NCBI GenBank assembly: GCA_018340805.1
Contig: JACMZG010001863.1
Location: forward strand, 28,291,717 to 28,355,716
Source: Microvelia longipes
Taxonomy: Eukaryota > Arthropoda > Insecta > Hemiptera > Veliidae
Direction: 5' to 3'
Length of the DNA: 64,000 nucleotides
Shown: positions 19,831-31,784 of the stretch, one piece after another
How positions within the stretch are numbered: the stretch's first letter is position 1
How the letters are laid out: each line of letters begins with the position of its first letter
The notes under the pieces: model-generated
Told to the model about the DNA's origin: nothing
Seen by the model: only the letters and a program-made list of their open reading frames with translations
Database searches by the model: none
Program-made: the position numbers and the translations under genes

Positions 19831-21211
19831 TAAACAGGGATAAAAAATAGTCAATTTCAGGAAAATCAATAATTCCTCTCAGCTGATAGTTTTAATAGTT
19901 ATTGTGAACCAAAACTGCATAGGGCTTACAGTTTTACTAGCAAATTTTAGGGACAATTTGCATCATGTTTTTAATAATATTCCGTATATCTCACGATAAT
20001 TTATTATTAGGTAGAAACATAAGTTTTGAACTCATAATTTTAATTACTCAGGGAATCATTATAGATAGGAAGAGACACGTTGTGGTGTGGAAGTAGATAG
20101 ATGAAATATTTTAGTAGTGGCGATTTCATTGTGCGATTTTCACATCAGTGCATCTGATATACTTTTAAAGTCAATGAAAAATATTCATGAAACAGCCAAT
20201 AAACGAAAACTATAAATAACCATATTCTTTATCTAATAGGACCTAAAAAAATTTGAAAGCTTTGTCGATTTGCACACGCCCTATTAATAGGTAAACACAA
20301 CAAAAAGTCTTCCTAAGTAAAAGGCTACCTTTATGAATGCAAAGGCATTAGTGAAAATAGGGTATGACAGGTCTACTTTGCAAAATTATCCTTATTTTCT
20401 TTTGTCTGCTGACCAGTGGAACCTCAGATACTTATTTACTTTGAACTTAAAATCTTATAACTTTATACACCTACCTTCTCTTGATTTTAAATAGTCCGTG
20501 TAGAACATCAAATACATAATATATTACTGCGTTAGAGTTTGTATGTAAAATTATAGGCATTTTCGTATTTCTTATTCAGCCTACCCTTATTAAAAATCAA
20601 TCTATGTTTTGTAAAAAATTAGTCCTAATTAAAATTCTACATCTCTAAGGCAAATTATGGTACATGTTTTATGTATATTTATGCCCAAACACTTTGTTTT
20701 GACATAAACTTTTATATTAATTGTATAAAAGGTGTTAATATTAACTGAATAAAGTAAAATAAAGGTTTTAATAATATCTAAAATTTAAAAAATAAAATAA
20801 AATATCTGCATATGTATTTATATAGTATTAATGAATACTTTTACATGTATTCAACTATGCTTCATTTTGACATTTTAAAATAGGAGGGCTTCTTTATATG
20901 TTGAATAACCATTAATTGGACTCTACAAGTTACCGTGATAAATCGGTTCCATCTAGTTCAATTCTTACTTCAACTACCGATGTCCAATGTTAAGATCTAG
21001 CTAAATGGAAAAGAAGACATGGAAAGCAACTCATAGCTAATATACCAAGAGGTTATAAAATGAATCGACCGATTCGTTACAGTGTTTTCCTACCGAGTCA
21101 TAATTGTGGGAACCCAAGGTCTCCGTCAAAGACTTGTGCAGCTCGAGGCAGGTGATGCTCCTACCTTCGAGCCTTCTATAATTCATCGAGTATCAAGTAT
21201 ATATTTTTCAG
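19831..21211. other. No gene recognised
   Basis: AT-rich except for 21050-21200. That part holds an ATG-less frame of more balanced composition (VGTQGLRQRLVQLEAGD) and a GCAG|GTGATG donor-like site at 21148. It may belong with the following candidate exon. Confidence 0.3.
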
Positions 21212-21361
21212 ATGTGGAAGGATTCTGAATCACGTGTCAGTGTACCTCACTTAGAGGACCTCGCAGATGAGAAACAAGTTTCCACCTCACGTATTCTAAG
21301 GCCAATCTGTTGTGTATCTTCCGGTCCGATCCATAACGTACCCTTGGATATGAAAATTTAA
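21212..21361 (+). CDS. Candidate terminal exon, protein unknown
   Basis: A T-rich acceptor (ATATATTTTTCAG) ends at 21211 and is followed by 49 codons to TAA. The sequence begins MWKDSESRVSVPHLEDLADE and later reads STSRILRPICCVSSG. It is rich in D, E, S, R, V and P, with none of the F/I/N/K/Y excess of chance frames in this window, so real coding is plausible. I do not recognise the family. ATG immediately follows the acceptor, so it could also be an initiating exon. The CpG-rich candidate promoter lies about 200 bp downstream. Confidence 0.35.
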   Translation: MWKDSESRVSVPHLEDLADEKQVSTSRILRPICCVSSGPIHNVPLDMKI

Positions 21362-21559
21362 TACTAGTCCTTCATAAACATAACTCCAAAGCTATTTTTA
21401 TAGATTACCAATGTACGATTATATTTTAGTAAAAGATGAAATGAAAAGAGAATAAACTATTGTTATAAAATAGACATATAAGGAAAGGAAGGTAGGTGTC
21501 TGTAACCAGTTACTGCCTGCAGTATAAGAGATAGAGGGGGATGGAAGAAAGATCCCGTC

Positions 21560-21891
21560 CTGTTACAATAGGGGGCAATGATTCGTCTGTGACTTCGTAC
21601 CGTTCCGTCTATACTCGGCTATCTCCGTCCTTTGCCAGTCAGCTGGAAGCGAGCCCGTTCACACGGCTTCTCTCAGTCGGCATTTAAACTCCGTCGGGTT
21701 GAGTGTGAGTCAACGTCGTCTCCTTATCTGTTGCAGTTCGGTCGGTTACTGTTGTAAACAAATCTTGTTTAGGGCGTTTTTAGTTTCCGAATCGTGTTGC
21801 TGTATTTAAACGTTCGCTGTAACGTGATATGTTTGAAATCGTTCTCAACTCCTGAAATCTGGCACTTAAAGGATTATCTTCCTCTTGTATG
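21560..21891 (+). promoter_or_regulatory. CpG-rich candidate promoter and first exon
   Basis: About 330 bp with dense CpG (CCGTTCCGTCTATACTCGGC, CCGTCGGGTTGAGTG, TTCGGTCGG), in sharp contrast with the AT-rich flanks. CTCAGTCGGC near 21672 fits an arthropod initiator (TCAGTY). The block closes with CTTGTATG|GTGAGTTATT: an ATG at 21889-21891 abutting a consensus splice donor, as in a 5' exon that carries only the start codon. Coding exons downstream were not found, so they would lie after a long intron. Strand and boundaries are inferred. Confidence 0.45.
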
Positions 21892-23040
21892 GTGAGTTAT
21901 TGACTTTTATCTCTACACTTCCTCCTTAACTTCTTTAAAATTGTATTTCCTCCTATTTTTTATCATTTCAATTGATTATATACCTATTTTGCGTTATAAA
22001 TTTATTAATATTATAACTAATTTATTATTTTTACTTCTAATTCGAGATGTAGGGTTAGGTAGGGCCCTGCGGTGGCAGAATCCTGTACCGTTACTATACT
22101 CTTGGATGCTCCTCTATAGAGTCAGAGTTGTATTACCTTTGTTATTCTCCCCTCTTCTTCCGCCCTCACCGCAACTCTTCAAGTACTTTTCTTCTTGATG
22201 TACGACTGTCTCTGTCAAACCTTCTCTCATTATTCTATTGTTTTTCTTCTTAGTAACCGAAGTTGATGGATATTTATATAGAACGGTTTTTCATCCATTG
22301 TTTATTGTTTGAACCCTTTTCTAATTTTACTATTTGTTTTAGAGACCTTATACATTTTTTCAGTAGATATTTTGACGAAGAATCAAATATTTTTAAAAAG
22401 CCTAGTCTTACTCTAATAATAATCAAACTCTAATCCATATTCTTTTATTTCTAGATCAGGTTGCTTCTCCTCACAAACGTACCTTTGTCAGTTTCTGCCA
22501 CATCGTAGCTAAGTTCTTGCTTTATCTTACACTAAATGCAAACTTAATATCAACCTGCAGTCCTAAACTTGAGCCAATTTCTAACTTCACTTGAACACTA
22601 AGAAATAAGACACCTCGAGGAGAAATAAAATAAAGATAGGCTTAATAAATTATCCCTGAGCCCTTATCCAGCCTCGATGGCTTGTTCCCACCCTGAATTC
22701 GAAGGCAACAATGTTGCCAATATAGGTGGCAATAATGTTGCCAAAGCAATGGCGCAATGTCCCATGTGTCATTGAGCTTTGAGACATGTCTCATAACTTT
22801 TCTTCTAATTGTAAATAATTTACTTAGTACTCAGAGATCACATCAATCTCTCTTATTTGTTTAACTATTCATTAGCATGGAGTTTCCTGGCCTACAATTG
22901 AAGAAAATAACAAAGTAGCAGCTGCCCTAAAAGAAGCTTATTAACAAAGTATGACTAATACACAATATAAGAAGGGTAACCTTTCTGACTCTTTCGTGGG
23001 CACAATATTAGCTAATGTATTAGTCCAAATGTATTAGTCA
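21892..23040. other. Possible first intron, one short ORF
   Basis: AT-rich DNA downstream of the candidate donor. The only item of note is the short frame at 22677-22775 (separate entry). Confidence 0.35.
22677..22775 (+). CDS. 32-codon ORF with internal duplication (doubtful)
   Basis: The frame reads MACSHPEFEGNNVANIGGNN, then VAKAMAQCPMCH and TGA. It is open for another 20 codons upstream of the ATG. GGCAACAATGTTGCC and GGCAATAATGTTGCC are tandem and themselves near-palindromic. A final CPMCH could be half of a zinc-binding pair. No family is recognised; it may be a repeat artefact. Confidence 0.15.
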   Translation: MACSHPEFEGNNVANIGGNNVAKAMAQCPMCH

Positions 23041-23400
23041 ATAGCCGTGATTTGTTTACATACAGTTATATATGTCAAACGATAAAATATAAACTAACGC
23101 TGATAATACTAATTTGACTTCCTCTTTTTAGTTATGCATAATATATGTATACTTCGTTTTTGTTAGATCCGATAAGTTTTGCATTTTTTGTTACATTTTT
23201 TAATTGCTGAGTCATTTGTTTGGCTTAACGAGATTAAAAATATCTCATAAGCAAAAGGTTCTGTACCTTTGTATGATTGATTTTTGTACCAAGTTACATT
23301 CTAAACGTTATCGTAAGACGAACAAGGCGTTATGTCCGGCCTCTTGGCCGCGAAGCGGCGTCTGCGCTAGAGGCCTTTTCCGCTTTGCGGCCACATCATT
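23040..23400 (+). repeat. Repeat K/B copy 1
   Basis: Blocks TATATATGTCAAACGATAAA, GCTGAGTCATTTGTTTGGCT, TTGATTTTTGTACCAAGTTA, and a GC-rich CCGCGAAGCGGCGTCTGCGC, TAGAGGCC match 25080-25700 in part. The GC-rich block has inverted GGCCTCT / AGAGGCC and can fold. Confidence 0.5.
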
Positions 23401-23499
23401 GTTATCTTTTATTAGTTTGTCATATTACTAGTTTTCATGTATGGCAAAAACTATTTGATATTAAATAATGTGGCCGCGACCTGCGTAAGAAATATGAAT

Positions 23500-24225
23500 T
23501 TCATATTGAAGCATACCATGATATGGATTAATTCAGAACAACACTATTTGCCAAACAATCCAATCCCAATACCACTGAATTTCAGATATTTTACAAAGAG
23601 CTGTTTTTCTACGATACCTTCTAATTTTATATTAGAGCTAGCTTTTAAATATGTCAACTACCAGGCGCTTAAGTTGGCTTAAGCGAGATATGGAATTGTT
23701 CTTCAGCAAATAGTGCTGTTTCTGAATTAATACATATCATGGTATGCTTCAATGTAAAATTGAAAAGTTATAACAGGAAAACACACTTAGGCAATTTGAT
23801 TACTAAACTTGGTAGACGATTGCCAAAACATAATTGGTTATTTAAGCTCATTGTAGTCGACTCAGTTGGAGAGGATACTATTTTTTTAGCAAGTTAGTGG
23901 GGATGATATATTTTGGTGTAAAACAATTCTGGTATTCATATTGGATAAAAGTAGTTTTGTATGTTAAACATAAGCTCTTTGAAAAATATCCAGAATTCAG
24001 TGATGTTAGTATTGAATTGTTTAGCAAATAGTTTAGTTTCTGAACTAATCCATATCATGGTATACCAATTTGAAATTCAAAAGTTATCATAGAAATACAC
24101 ACTCTAGCAAACTTATTGCTATTCTGATTGAAGACGATTGCCAAAAAAATAATTCGTTATTTAAGCTCCTGGTAGTCGATCTAGTTAGAATAGATACAAT
24201 TTTTTTTTGTTATGGCTCTATTAGA
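23500..24225 (+). repeat. Family J: one inverted and two direct copies
   Basis: The reference block AGCAAATAGTGCTGTTTCTG, AATTAATACATATCATGGTA, TGCTTCAAT is at 23705. A second direct copy begins near 24022 and runs in parallel through ACGATTGCCAAAAAAATAAT, TCGTTATTTAAGCTCCTGGT, AGTCGAT. An inverted copy lies at 23503-23570 (GAAGCATACCATGATATGGA). This suggests a fold-back element followed by tandem duplication of about 310 bp. Confidence 0.65.
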
Positions 24226-24469
24226 AGCTTAGTTAGTCGGGGTTATATTTTTGAAATTTACCTCCTTGTATATTTTTTATTGATGCGACACTTACTAAAA
24301 AAACTAAAATACTAGGCAGCCAAGTATTGTCACTGGTCTTAAATGAAGTGATATAAATGATAAACATTTATTAAATGATGAACATGATATAAAAATTATT
24401 ATTTGATTAAATGCCTACCGTATTATTTTTCGAAGCATTAATTAATCTAAGGATATAGAAATTTGGTTG

Positions 24470-24720
24470 CGAGTGTAGCGGGACCGAAGTAATGCCACCT
24501 TCGGGTAGTAATACCAGCTTTAGGTAGTTATGACATTCTAAGGACTAACGAAAGGAGTCCGATGTCATTGCATTCTAGATTTTGGATAACCACTTTATTC
24601 AGGGGTCAAGACCAGGGAGATCGAAGTATTGACATCTTAGGCTTTGGTTAATCATAGCATTCTGAGGACGCGCGAAGCGAGTCTGAAGTCAAGAAAAAAC
24701 CATAATATCCTGTATCCAAT
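24470..24720 (+). repeat. Repeat A-type tail with internal repeats
   Basis: GGTTGCGAGTGTAGCGGGAC and CGAAGCGAGTCTGAAGTC, with repeated TTTGGATAACC / TTTGGTTAATC and ATTCTGAGGAC / ATTCTAAGGAC phrases of about 60-bp spacing. The same arrangement occurs at 61955-62190. Confidence 0.6.
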
Positions 24721-25079
24721 TTTTTAAATATGAATAATTCCGTTTTTATTGTCTAAGAAAAGTTTCAAAGATGGAAAAGTATGCCAAAACAGAAATGGTT
24801 TGGCAGAACTACTGCGATTTTATTTATAAATTGCGTGTCACAAGTTCTATACCTACTTATCTTCAAAGCATTAGCCCAGTTTTTTTTTATATTTCCAAGG
24901 GTCGTGCCCCCTCTACCTTCCTAGTGTGCCAAATAATTTTACGATCAATCATAATAACAAATACGTATATTTTAAACCCTAAATTTATCTGGCACGGCAC
25001 AATGTCGACAGTAACTGATACAGTTAACTCACTTGATTTTTAGGATATTTTGTCTGTATCAATTTAACCTTTTGCATTA

Positions 25080-25700
25080 TATTCAAACAAGGCGCCTTCG
25101 GCATCTTGACCGCTAAGCGACGTCGGCGCTGGGGGCCACTTCGCGGACTCATGCTTGTTGTCCTAGTGCGTTTTCAAATGTACTTGCTAAAAAATGTTTG
25201 CTTTACATTTTTTTTATATATGTCAATCGATGAAACCAGAACTGATACTGATAATTCCTCAAAAATTAAAATTTTAGCACGGGTAGACAATTTTCTGTTG
25301 CTGTATGAAGTTTTTTAAATTCCTGCTGAGTCATTATTTTAGGTTAATGACGTCACATATATTTCATAAACAGTATGGTTCCAAATATTAACAAGGTCGA
25401 TTTTTGTTATTCTTTTTGTTATCTACTAGTTTCTTTTCGATCTGAGAAAGCGTTCGAAAATTATCACGTCCCGTAGAAATTTCGAGGAACAAAATCTTGT
25501 ACATAGATATCAGATATCAGATGTATGTATGCATTCATACATATCAAATATATGTATACATACGTTCATTTGAAGAAATCTCAAAAATATTTTTATTTTC
25601 TTCCTTCTCAATAAATTCACCTCCTCCCACTTCGACCTTCCATGAAACCAATCTCATAAACTCATTTTTCTTTAAATATTTACTAAAATACAAAGTGAAT
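25080..25700 (+). repeat. Repeat K/B copy 2
   Basis: Begins with GGCGCCTTCGGCATCTTGAC, CGCTAAGCGACGTCGGCGCT. It continues with TTCCTGCTGAGTCATTATTT, AATGACGTCACATATATTTC and GAGAAAGCGTTCGAAAATTA, TCACGTCCCGTAG, then ATACAT repeats, and ends CTCATAAACTCATTTTTCTT. The second half parallels 51235-51660 block by block. Confidence 0.65.
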
Positions 25701-26150
25701 CAAACTTACAAGGTGAATCAAAGCTGGGACAGTGCGATACTTTGTCAATTAACTACTTTATAAAGTCATTTATTGTTATTAATTATTTTAAAACTTGTTT
25801 CCTTAGAATCTCTTCTTCTGTTGCAATAGAACAATATGTTTTTTTAATATCAGTTTGGATTAGTTGACAGATGTAAAAAAAAATTAATATGCAACAGGGA
25901 TAGGAGATTCCAATTCTCGTATTTAAGCCTTGTGTGCTAATAAAGTTTTTTCCTTCAGCTTTTCTTTTAGAGGAAATCTAAATTTAAGTTGTAAAAATGC
26001 CTTTAATCCTTTGTGGTTTATATTAACTTAGTACATTAGTCTGAAACCTGTTATTTTTAATAAAACTTTAAGACCATTTGACATTATTTTATATGGCATA
26101 AGATTGAGATCACTACAACTTTGTGTCGCCTAATTCGCAATACTGGTCTG
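25701..26150. other. No gene seen
   Basis: AT-rich; nothing recognised. Confidence 0.5.
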
Positions 26151-26158
26151 ATATATTG

Positions 26159-26559
26159 CAATGATCTTGAATAAAGGGGATGAAGCACTAAGTCGAGTTG
26201 CCATATAACAAAAATTGTTTTTACGAGCTACGCATGCTTACGATAATCACATTAACTGCCCAGGTCATAGATTTAGAGTCAAACTTACCTTTCGACGAAA
26301 GGTTTCCAATTGTAGGTTATAAACAAATAGGGAAATGTATTATACTTTATTTTGCTTCTTATCACCTTCTAATTTAATTTTTATCATAAATAATAAAGGT
26401 CCTTTATTTTAATGTTTTATTTACCTTAAAGTGTTGCATTTCGCGCCTTTACTATAATCATGCTAGATGAAGTAAGTTTGCTCTTATTTCATCTCATACA
26501 TCGTTCATGGGGTCTTTAAAGTTCTCTTATCGCGTCATTCCCTTTACTCAAGATCCTTG
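26159..26559. mobile_element. hAT-I element, copy 1 (401 bp)
   Basis: Inverted ends CAATGATCTTGAATAAAGGG, GATGAAGCACTAAGTCG and TCATTCCCTTTACTCAAGAT, CCTTG. Flanking octamers ATATATTG (26151-26158) and ATACATTG (26560-26567) match at 7 of 8. CA..TG ends and the 8-bp duplication indicate hAT. There is no transposase frame. The same termini bound the element at 38692-39216. Confidence 0.8.
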
Positions 26560-26567
26560 ATACATTG

Positions 26568-27610
26568 TAATAACGTAAAACCTTTTTGTAGAACCTTAAA
26601 GAAATGTTTTTAGATCACACCAACTTTTTTTCTGTTCTTCTATTAATATAAATCTACTTGATGCTAATTTAGTGCTATTTACCCACCGCTATATAGCAGT
26701 TGTCTCTTACCAACCCTAGAATTGTTTATAAAGCTTATAAACAAAATTTAATACTTTTGAAACTTATAATAGGTTTCATTGGACTTGAATGTACGGGCAA
26801 GTTCTCGAGCGAGAACCTGACTTAATACAAGAAGATATTCCAGATTCTTCTTCCGACTTGTTCCTACAAGTTCTAACATGATTCTCGTTTGTGCTCTACC
26901 TGATTTTCTACAATCCTGTCCTGTTTATGCTATTAATCAATCTTATATTCTTGTTAGATTAAATTACACTGTAATGTAAAAGTAATCTTTTCACGCAGGA
27001 ATTAAATCAATAAACGAGTTTATTTATTTATATATCCGTAGAAGATATTTTATAAAAGTGCAAATTTCATCATCTGGATTTGAAATACTTGTAGATATTT
27101 ATTATTTAATAGTTTCACTTTTAGATTATTTTTCTATTTTATAATAAAGAAAGTTGAATAATATTTTTAAGATGCTATTTAATACTTCCTAATTTGTTCT
27201 ACATGTTTCTTTTTGTATTCTATTTTAGCTAAGTAAAACTAAAACTAGAATTTTTGAAAAAATATGAAACTTACCGTTTCAATATGCTTTGAAATTAAAC
27301 AATTTTAAAGATTAACGAATCAGATTTTTATTTAAGCAATATGATAAAATAATTTTATAAATGTTAATGCATCTTGTATTTATTTACATAAACATTAATA
27401 ATTTTCCTTTCATTTCAAATTTTTTAAACTGTGGTAAAGTTTTTTTGTGATGTTCTTTTGGTTATGGCATCTTTTATTATTGGATTCGAGTTTTTATTGC
27501 CAAAACAATCCAGAATAAATAAACATTTTACTTCACTTATTAGTAAGAATTACTAGAGTTTGATAATAGACGTTAAGTCCTAAAGTCCCTAAAGTCCTAT
27601 GGGGGAAAAT
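26568..27610. other. AT-rich DNA with one hairpin
   Basis: GTTCTCG AG CGAGAAC at 26801-26816 is a perfect short hairpin. No gene recognised. Confidence 0.5.
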
Positions 27611-27616
27611 TCTATT

Positions 27617-27716
27617 GGTAATTGAAGAATCAATCAGCTGACGTCATTCTTACTGTTACTGTCAAGTATCAATTCTTTAGCAAGTTTTGACTTTTCCTGA
27701 TTCTTTAATTACTAAG
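27617..27716. repeat. Inverted repeat, about 100 bp
   Basis: GGTAATTGAAGAATCAATCA and CTGATTCTTTAATTACTAAG face each other. It lies just left of the family F element. Confidence 0.5.
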
Positions 27717-27736
27717 AGATTTTTTTCTACAGTATA

Positions 27737-27992
27737 AATTGTGCGAGGGACACCTAGGAAATGTAAAATGCAATGCTACATCTGAGAAACTGTTTCATCA
27801 TTCGACATTTGTCATCATTGATGACTTGATATTTTGTCATGTCCATCTCTGTTTCGTTACTTCTAACTATTCAGGGCACAGCCAGAACTTGAACTCATTG
27901 ACTCGCTCGGAAATGTCGAATGATGGAACATTTCCCAAGTATAACACTGCATTTTGCTTGCTACATTTCCTAGGTGTCTCTCGCACTTTTAT
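27737..27992. mobile_element. Family F fold-back element, full copy
   Basis: Ends GTGCGAGGGACACCTAGGAA, ATGTAAAATGCAATG and CATTTTGCTTGCTACATTTC, CTAGGTGTCTCTCGCAC. The inverted pairing continues inward through TTCATCATTCGACATTTGTC and GAAATGTCGAATGATGGAAC. The 86-codon frame at 27739 is a by-product. Related ends are at 8506-8580 and 42622-42790. Confidence 0.75.
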
Positions 27993-30724
27993 CATATGAA
28001 AAGTAAATTTTTGATTCACTCAAAGTGATCAGGCGGTAAATTTTACTTAAAATTAATTTTTTAAAGTCTTTGATAATTCTTAACTGATATTTGTACAACT
28101 TATGTTTTCTTACAATATATTGTTTTTAATGCATAACCAATAAAAAGACCAAAGAACTTTTAAGGAAACAAATTTAGAATGAGTAATAATGGTGGTTCTC
28201 AAGGTGGTGGGAAAATTGTAAGAGAAATGGTCAGAACTCATAATGTTAGAGTACTCTTTCTCATGACTTTGTTTTCCTTCCATCCCACTTACGACCTTAT
28301 GATTATTGTAGTTAAACAATAGTCAATTTCATAATCATTATATGGTATGCACTAAGAATTTATAATTTTTAAAAAATTAAACTACTTATTTGATCAAATG
28401 GGCATTCATTACACTAATGCCTCACTTTATGCCTTGCAAGAATATCACTTTTAGTGGCGTACTTTTGGCTGATGATAGACTTCAACAGGCAATAATATTT
28501 TGTATAGTTTTTTTGCATAGTTTATAATAGTGTTTAAGCGTTGTTCAGTGTATAGGAGTGTTTTATATAGTAGTATTGTATAGTATTGTGTATAGTAGTG
28601 TTGTATAGTTGGTAGTTGTGTATTTGTGTGGACTGTATTATCTGGATTTCAGCACAACTGAGCCCAACTTCTTCTTATTTTTGTAAGCTTATGGAAAAAG
28701 TATCTACTTTTCTGTAGGAAAGTAGGTACTTTATTGCCGCTCTAAAACTTTTTACATTTCAAAAATATTTCTGATATTTCAGTTTTACTCTGATAGAATT
28801 CTACCAGAGGCATTAAAATCTGCGCTGTGATAAGAGTTCTTAATAATTTAAACATTATTTCATTATTTTAAACATATATTTATCTGAATACTATTAAAGT
28901 TTTTATGAGACTGTTCATACATTTGGGTATGTTATTAATATGACGTATGCACACTAGTTGTTACGTTTTCAAGCAAAAACTTTCAGGGTTCAATCTAGGT
29001 TTTGACGTTGAGTCCATATATGTTTCCTCTCAGTTTCTGATTTCGATAACTTAAATTAAAATTTACCTTACAAAGTAATTTTGTAATGAAAATTTGCTAA
29101 ATCTGGTGTCAAACCTGGTTCATATTTAGTTTTGACCCATATGTTTTTAAACATGAAAACTTAGTAGCTGCATGTCTGGTTCCTCAAAGTTTTTAGTAAA
29201 ATTCCATATTTTTCTACTGGTAATTACTACCTTATAACTCAAGTTAGTTGTATATTTCTTAAGCTTTATATATTTAAATGGTATTAAGTTATGTTTATTC
29301 ATAGATTCTGTTACTTCATCTATTAAGCACACTAAAAACATCTATCGCAAAAAAAGTTTTAAATATAATACAAAAAATAAAATTGATTATTCAAATGATC
29401 TTGTATAGCTTAGTACCGTACCCCACACGGACTTGATTTCTGTGGGTTTGATTTTAAAGCTGCGGCATACATTGGCTTGGCTGGGTGGCCTGACGAAGTA
29501 GGCGTACTTTGTTAAAATGCAGGCGAAAACCTTCAATCCTTATTACTTTTTATAGCAATATAAACATGACTTTTCAATAAGTTTTTAAGAGCTTGATGGC
29601 GAACTTTAAAATAAAAACAACGTTAAAAATATATTTTTATAATAAACATATCGGGTTCCCCACCTATGTAAAATATTATTCGATACAAGCTGCCAAATAT
29701 GAAACCAAGTTATCTTATCTCATGTTTTCAACATAGAAAGAACAAGGAGTGTTTACACTTAAATATCTTAAGAATGGGGATCTCTTAACTACTGGTGTAG
29801 ATGAGATCAATTTTAAAAATAGGGTTAAGTTTTTCCTAATATAATAAAATCCATTAGAAAGCATCAAAACGTTATCAGAAGACGTGTGACAGTTTATCCG
29901 TCTATTTAGTTATTATACAATTATTTTAATTGTATAAATAAATACAATAAAATTTACTTTGCCAACTTAATTATATACTTGCTTCTTGAAAACATTTAAC
30001 GCATTCATGGATATTTTAGCCATGTCAAGTTATGGTTAAAATTTAAGCTATGCCTTAAGTTAACAATTAGCGTTCACCTAACTTGTGAATGTGGACTTAG
30101 CTGAAGTGAGGGTCAAGTGTGTTCAGTCTATAAGCAATTCTCAGAGTATAATCTCAGTAACCATTTTTTTTATTACATAAGACTAGAAAACTAACTTAAG
30201 ATTAGATATAACTTACAATGTATCATTAAGTTATATTATGTTACATTGTTTTATTTATTTATTTATTTTACTAAATTAATCAATTATTCAATTTTTTTCT
30301 AAATAAGCCCTTAATCCTCAAAATAATTTTCAAATTAATCCTTTAAGTTAAAAATTAATATTTATATTTTAATGGAAAACAAATTACATAAGTCTTGCTG
30401 ACTTAAATATTTTATTTTTTGTTATTTTTATATATAATCTTAAACTAATTCTTAAAATTTTCTGCATTATGTTTATATTTTTGGTTTTTGTTAAGAGTTG
30501 TTTGTATTTTTTTTTTTTTTTAAGAGTAACAATAATTGTTATTTCAATAATGGCTATTAACTTAAGCACTATCATTATTTATCTGATCTGTTAATTCGAT
30601 TTTTATAGAAACAATAAAATCGTGACTGATTAACTACTCCCTATTTAGGCAGATATTTTTGCAAGTTTATTTATAATCTTGTTTTATGATAGAAAATATA
30701 TAATTATTAGTTTTAAGTACTTAT
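27993..30724. other. Long AT-rich stretch without gene
   Basis: Contains a TATAGTAGTGTTG-type low-complexity run (28553-28622), a B-box-like CAGGGTTCAATCTAGG at 28983 that may be a decayed repeat D head, and a 13-T run near 30509. No exon-like frame was found. Confidence 0.45.
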
Positions 30725-30820
30725 TACTTTTCCTCACCTACTGTCGTAGGTATAAGGGAAAGTGTTGTGTTCACCCTAAAAAGCTGAAACCGAGGTTTAA
30801 CACAATTATCAGGTTTTATT
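30725..30820 (+). repeat. Repeat A, head fragment
   Basis: TTACTTTTCCTCACCTACTG, TCGTAGGTATAAGGGAAAGT, GTTGTG and GCTGAAACCGAGGTTTAACA match the reference head. Confidence 0.6.
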
Positions 30821-31779
30821 TTTATTTTTTATATACAACTTATTTTAAATAAATAATGGTTAAAAAATAAAATATGGTACTTTTTGAAGTAAAACTGTCT
30901 TATTATCACATAACTTATTTTTGTGCTCCTTCGTTATTGCCGTTTTAAAATACAATACTCAGCTTTTCTTTAACTCGCTTCGTTTGAATCTACTTCAATT
31001 TTCCTGTAACAATTTTAAATCTGCTTTCCTCTACAGTTTTATGTGGAAAATATTTATGTACTTTTTGAACACTATTAGGACATCTCGAACGTGACAATGA
31101 TGTCATTCTAACCAGGATTCGCGTCCCGGCGAGAACAGACATTTTCTACGGACACAGAACATATTAAATTCGCGGATTATATTAAGTAAGCTGGATAAAT
31201 ACGGTTAAATACGCTGTATGTAAGGATCATGCGGAGGGAATCCAGTCGGATACGCTAGAACTAGGGAGATGGAATCCAGATTACTCCCCTCACATGCTGT
31301 ATGTACCATGAAAGGTGATCGTACATAACTATGTATACGTAACCAAAGAGTATGTATAGTTGTGTGTATATATACAACTATACATACCTTCCTAACCTAA
31401 GATATAACCTTCTCAACGAACTATTATTTCACTTCAATATTACCGTTTTTTACCCATCAACTTTTAAAATATATTTGTTTAGTTTAACTTTATTATTATG
31501 CAAAATCACACTTTTATTAAACATATTTCATGTTTTTAACTTTCTTATAACCCAAGAGAACCTTCTCAATAAAAGACGCATTGTCATAAGGGGATCACTT
31601 ATGTCGCCTTCTGACTCGATCGAATAAACAAATACGGTGCCAGTACCAGATTTTATTAAATGCGCCTGGAATACGATCACCTGTTAATACGCTGTCTATG
31701 GGTAGTATAATTATTGTTTAGCTAAGAGAATAATAGCGAAACGCCTGTATAGAACTCGGTTCATTCTAAAATCTTGGAC
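30821..31779. other. Mixed DNA, GC-richer patch 31090-31330
   Basis: A reverse B-box-like AACCAGGATTCGCGTCCCGG at 31113, repeated TACGCTGTAT / TACGCTAGA phrases, and inverted GGTGATCGTA (31314) / TACGATCACC (31672). It may be a decayed repeat, not a gene. Confidence 0.35.
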
Positions 31780-31784
31780 ACCAG

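Noticed and set aside
24771..25043. 90-codon plus-strand frame
   Set aside because: Starts in repeat-A-like sequence and shows no motif. Composition partly reflects the repeat.
27739..27999. 86-codon plus-strand frame
   Set aside because: Begins and ends in the inverted termini of the family F element and follows its fold-back symmetry.
28456..28490. Possible (F/Y)ADD reverse transcriptase motif (GGCTGATGATAGAC)
   Set aside because: In the needed frame it reads into stops immediately and no neighbouring RT blocks are present.
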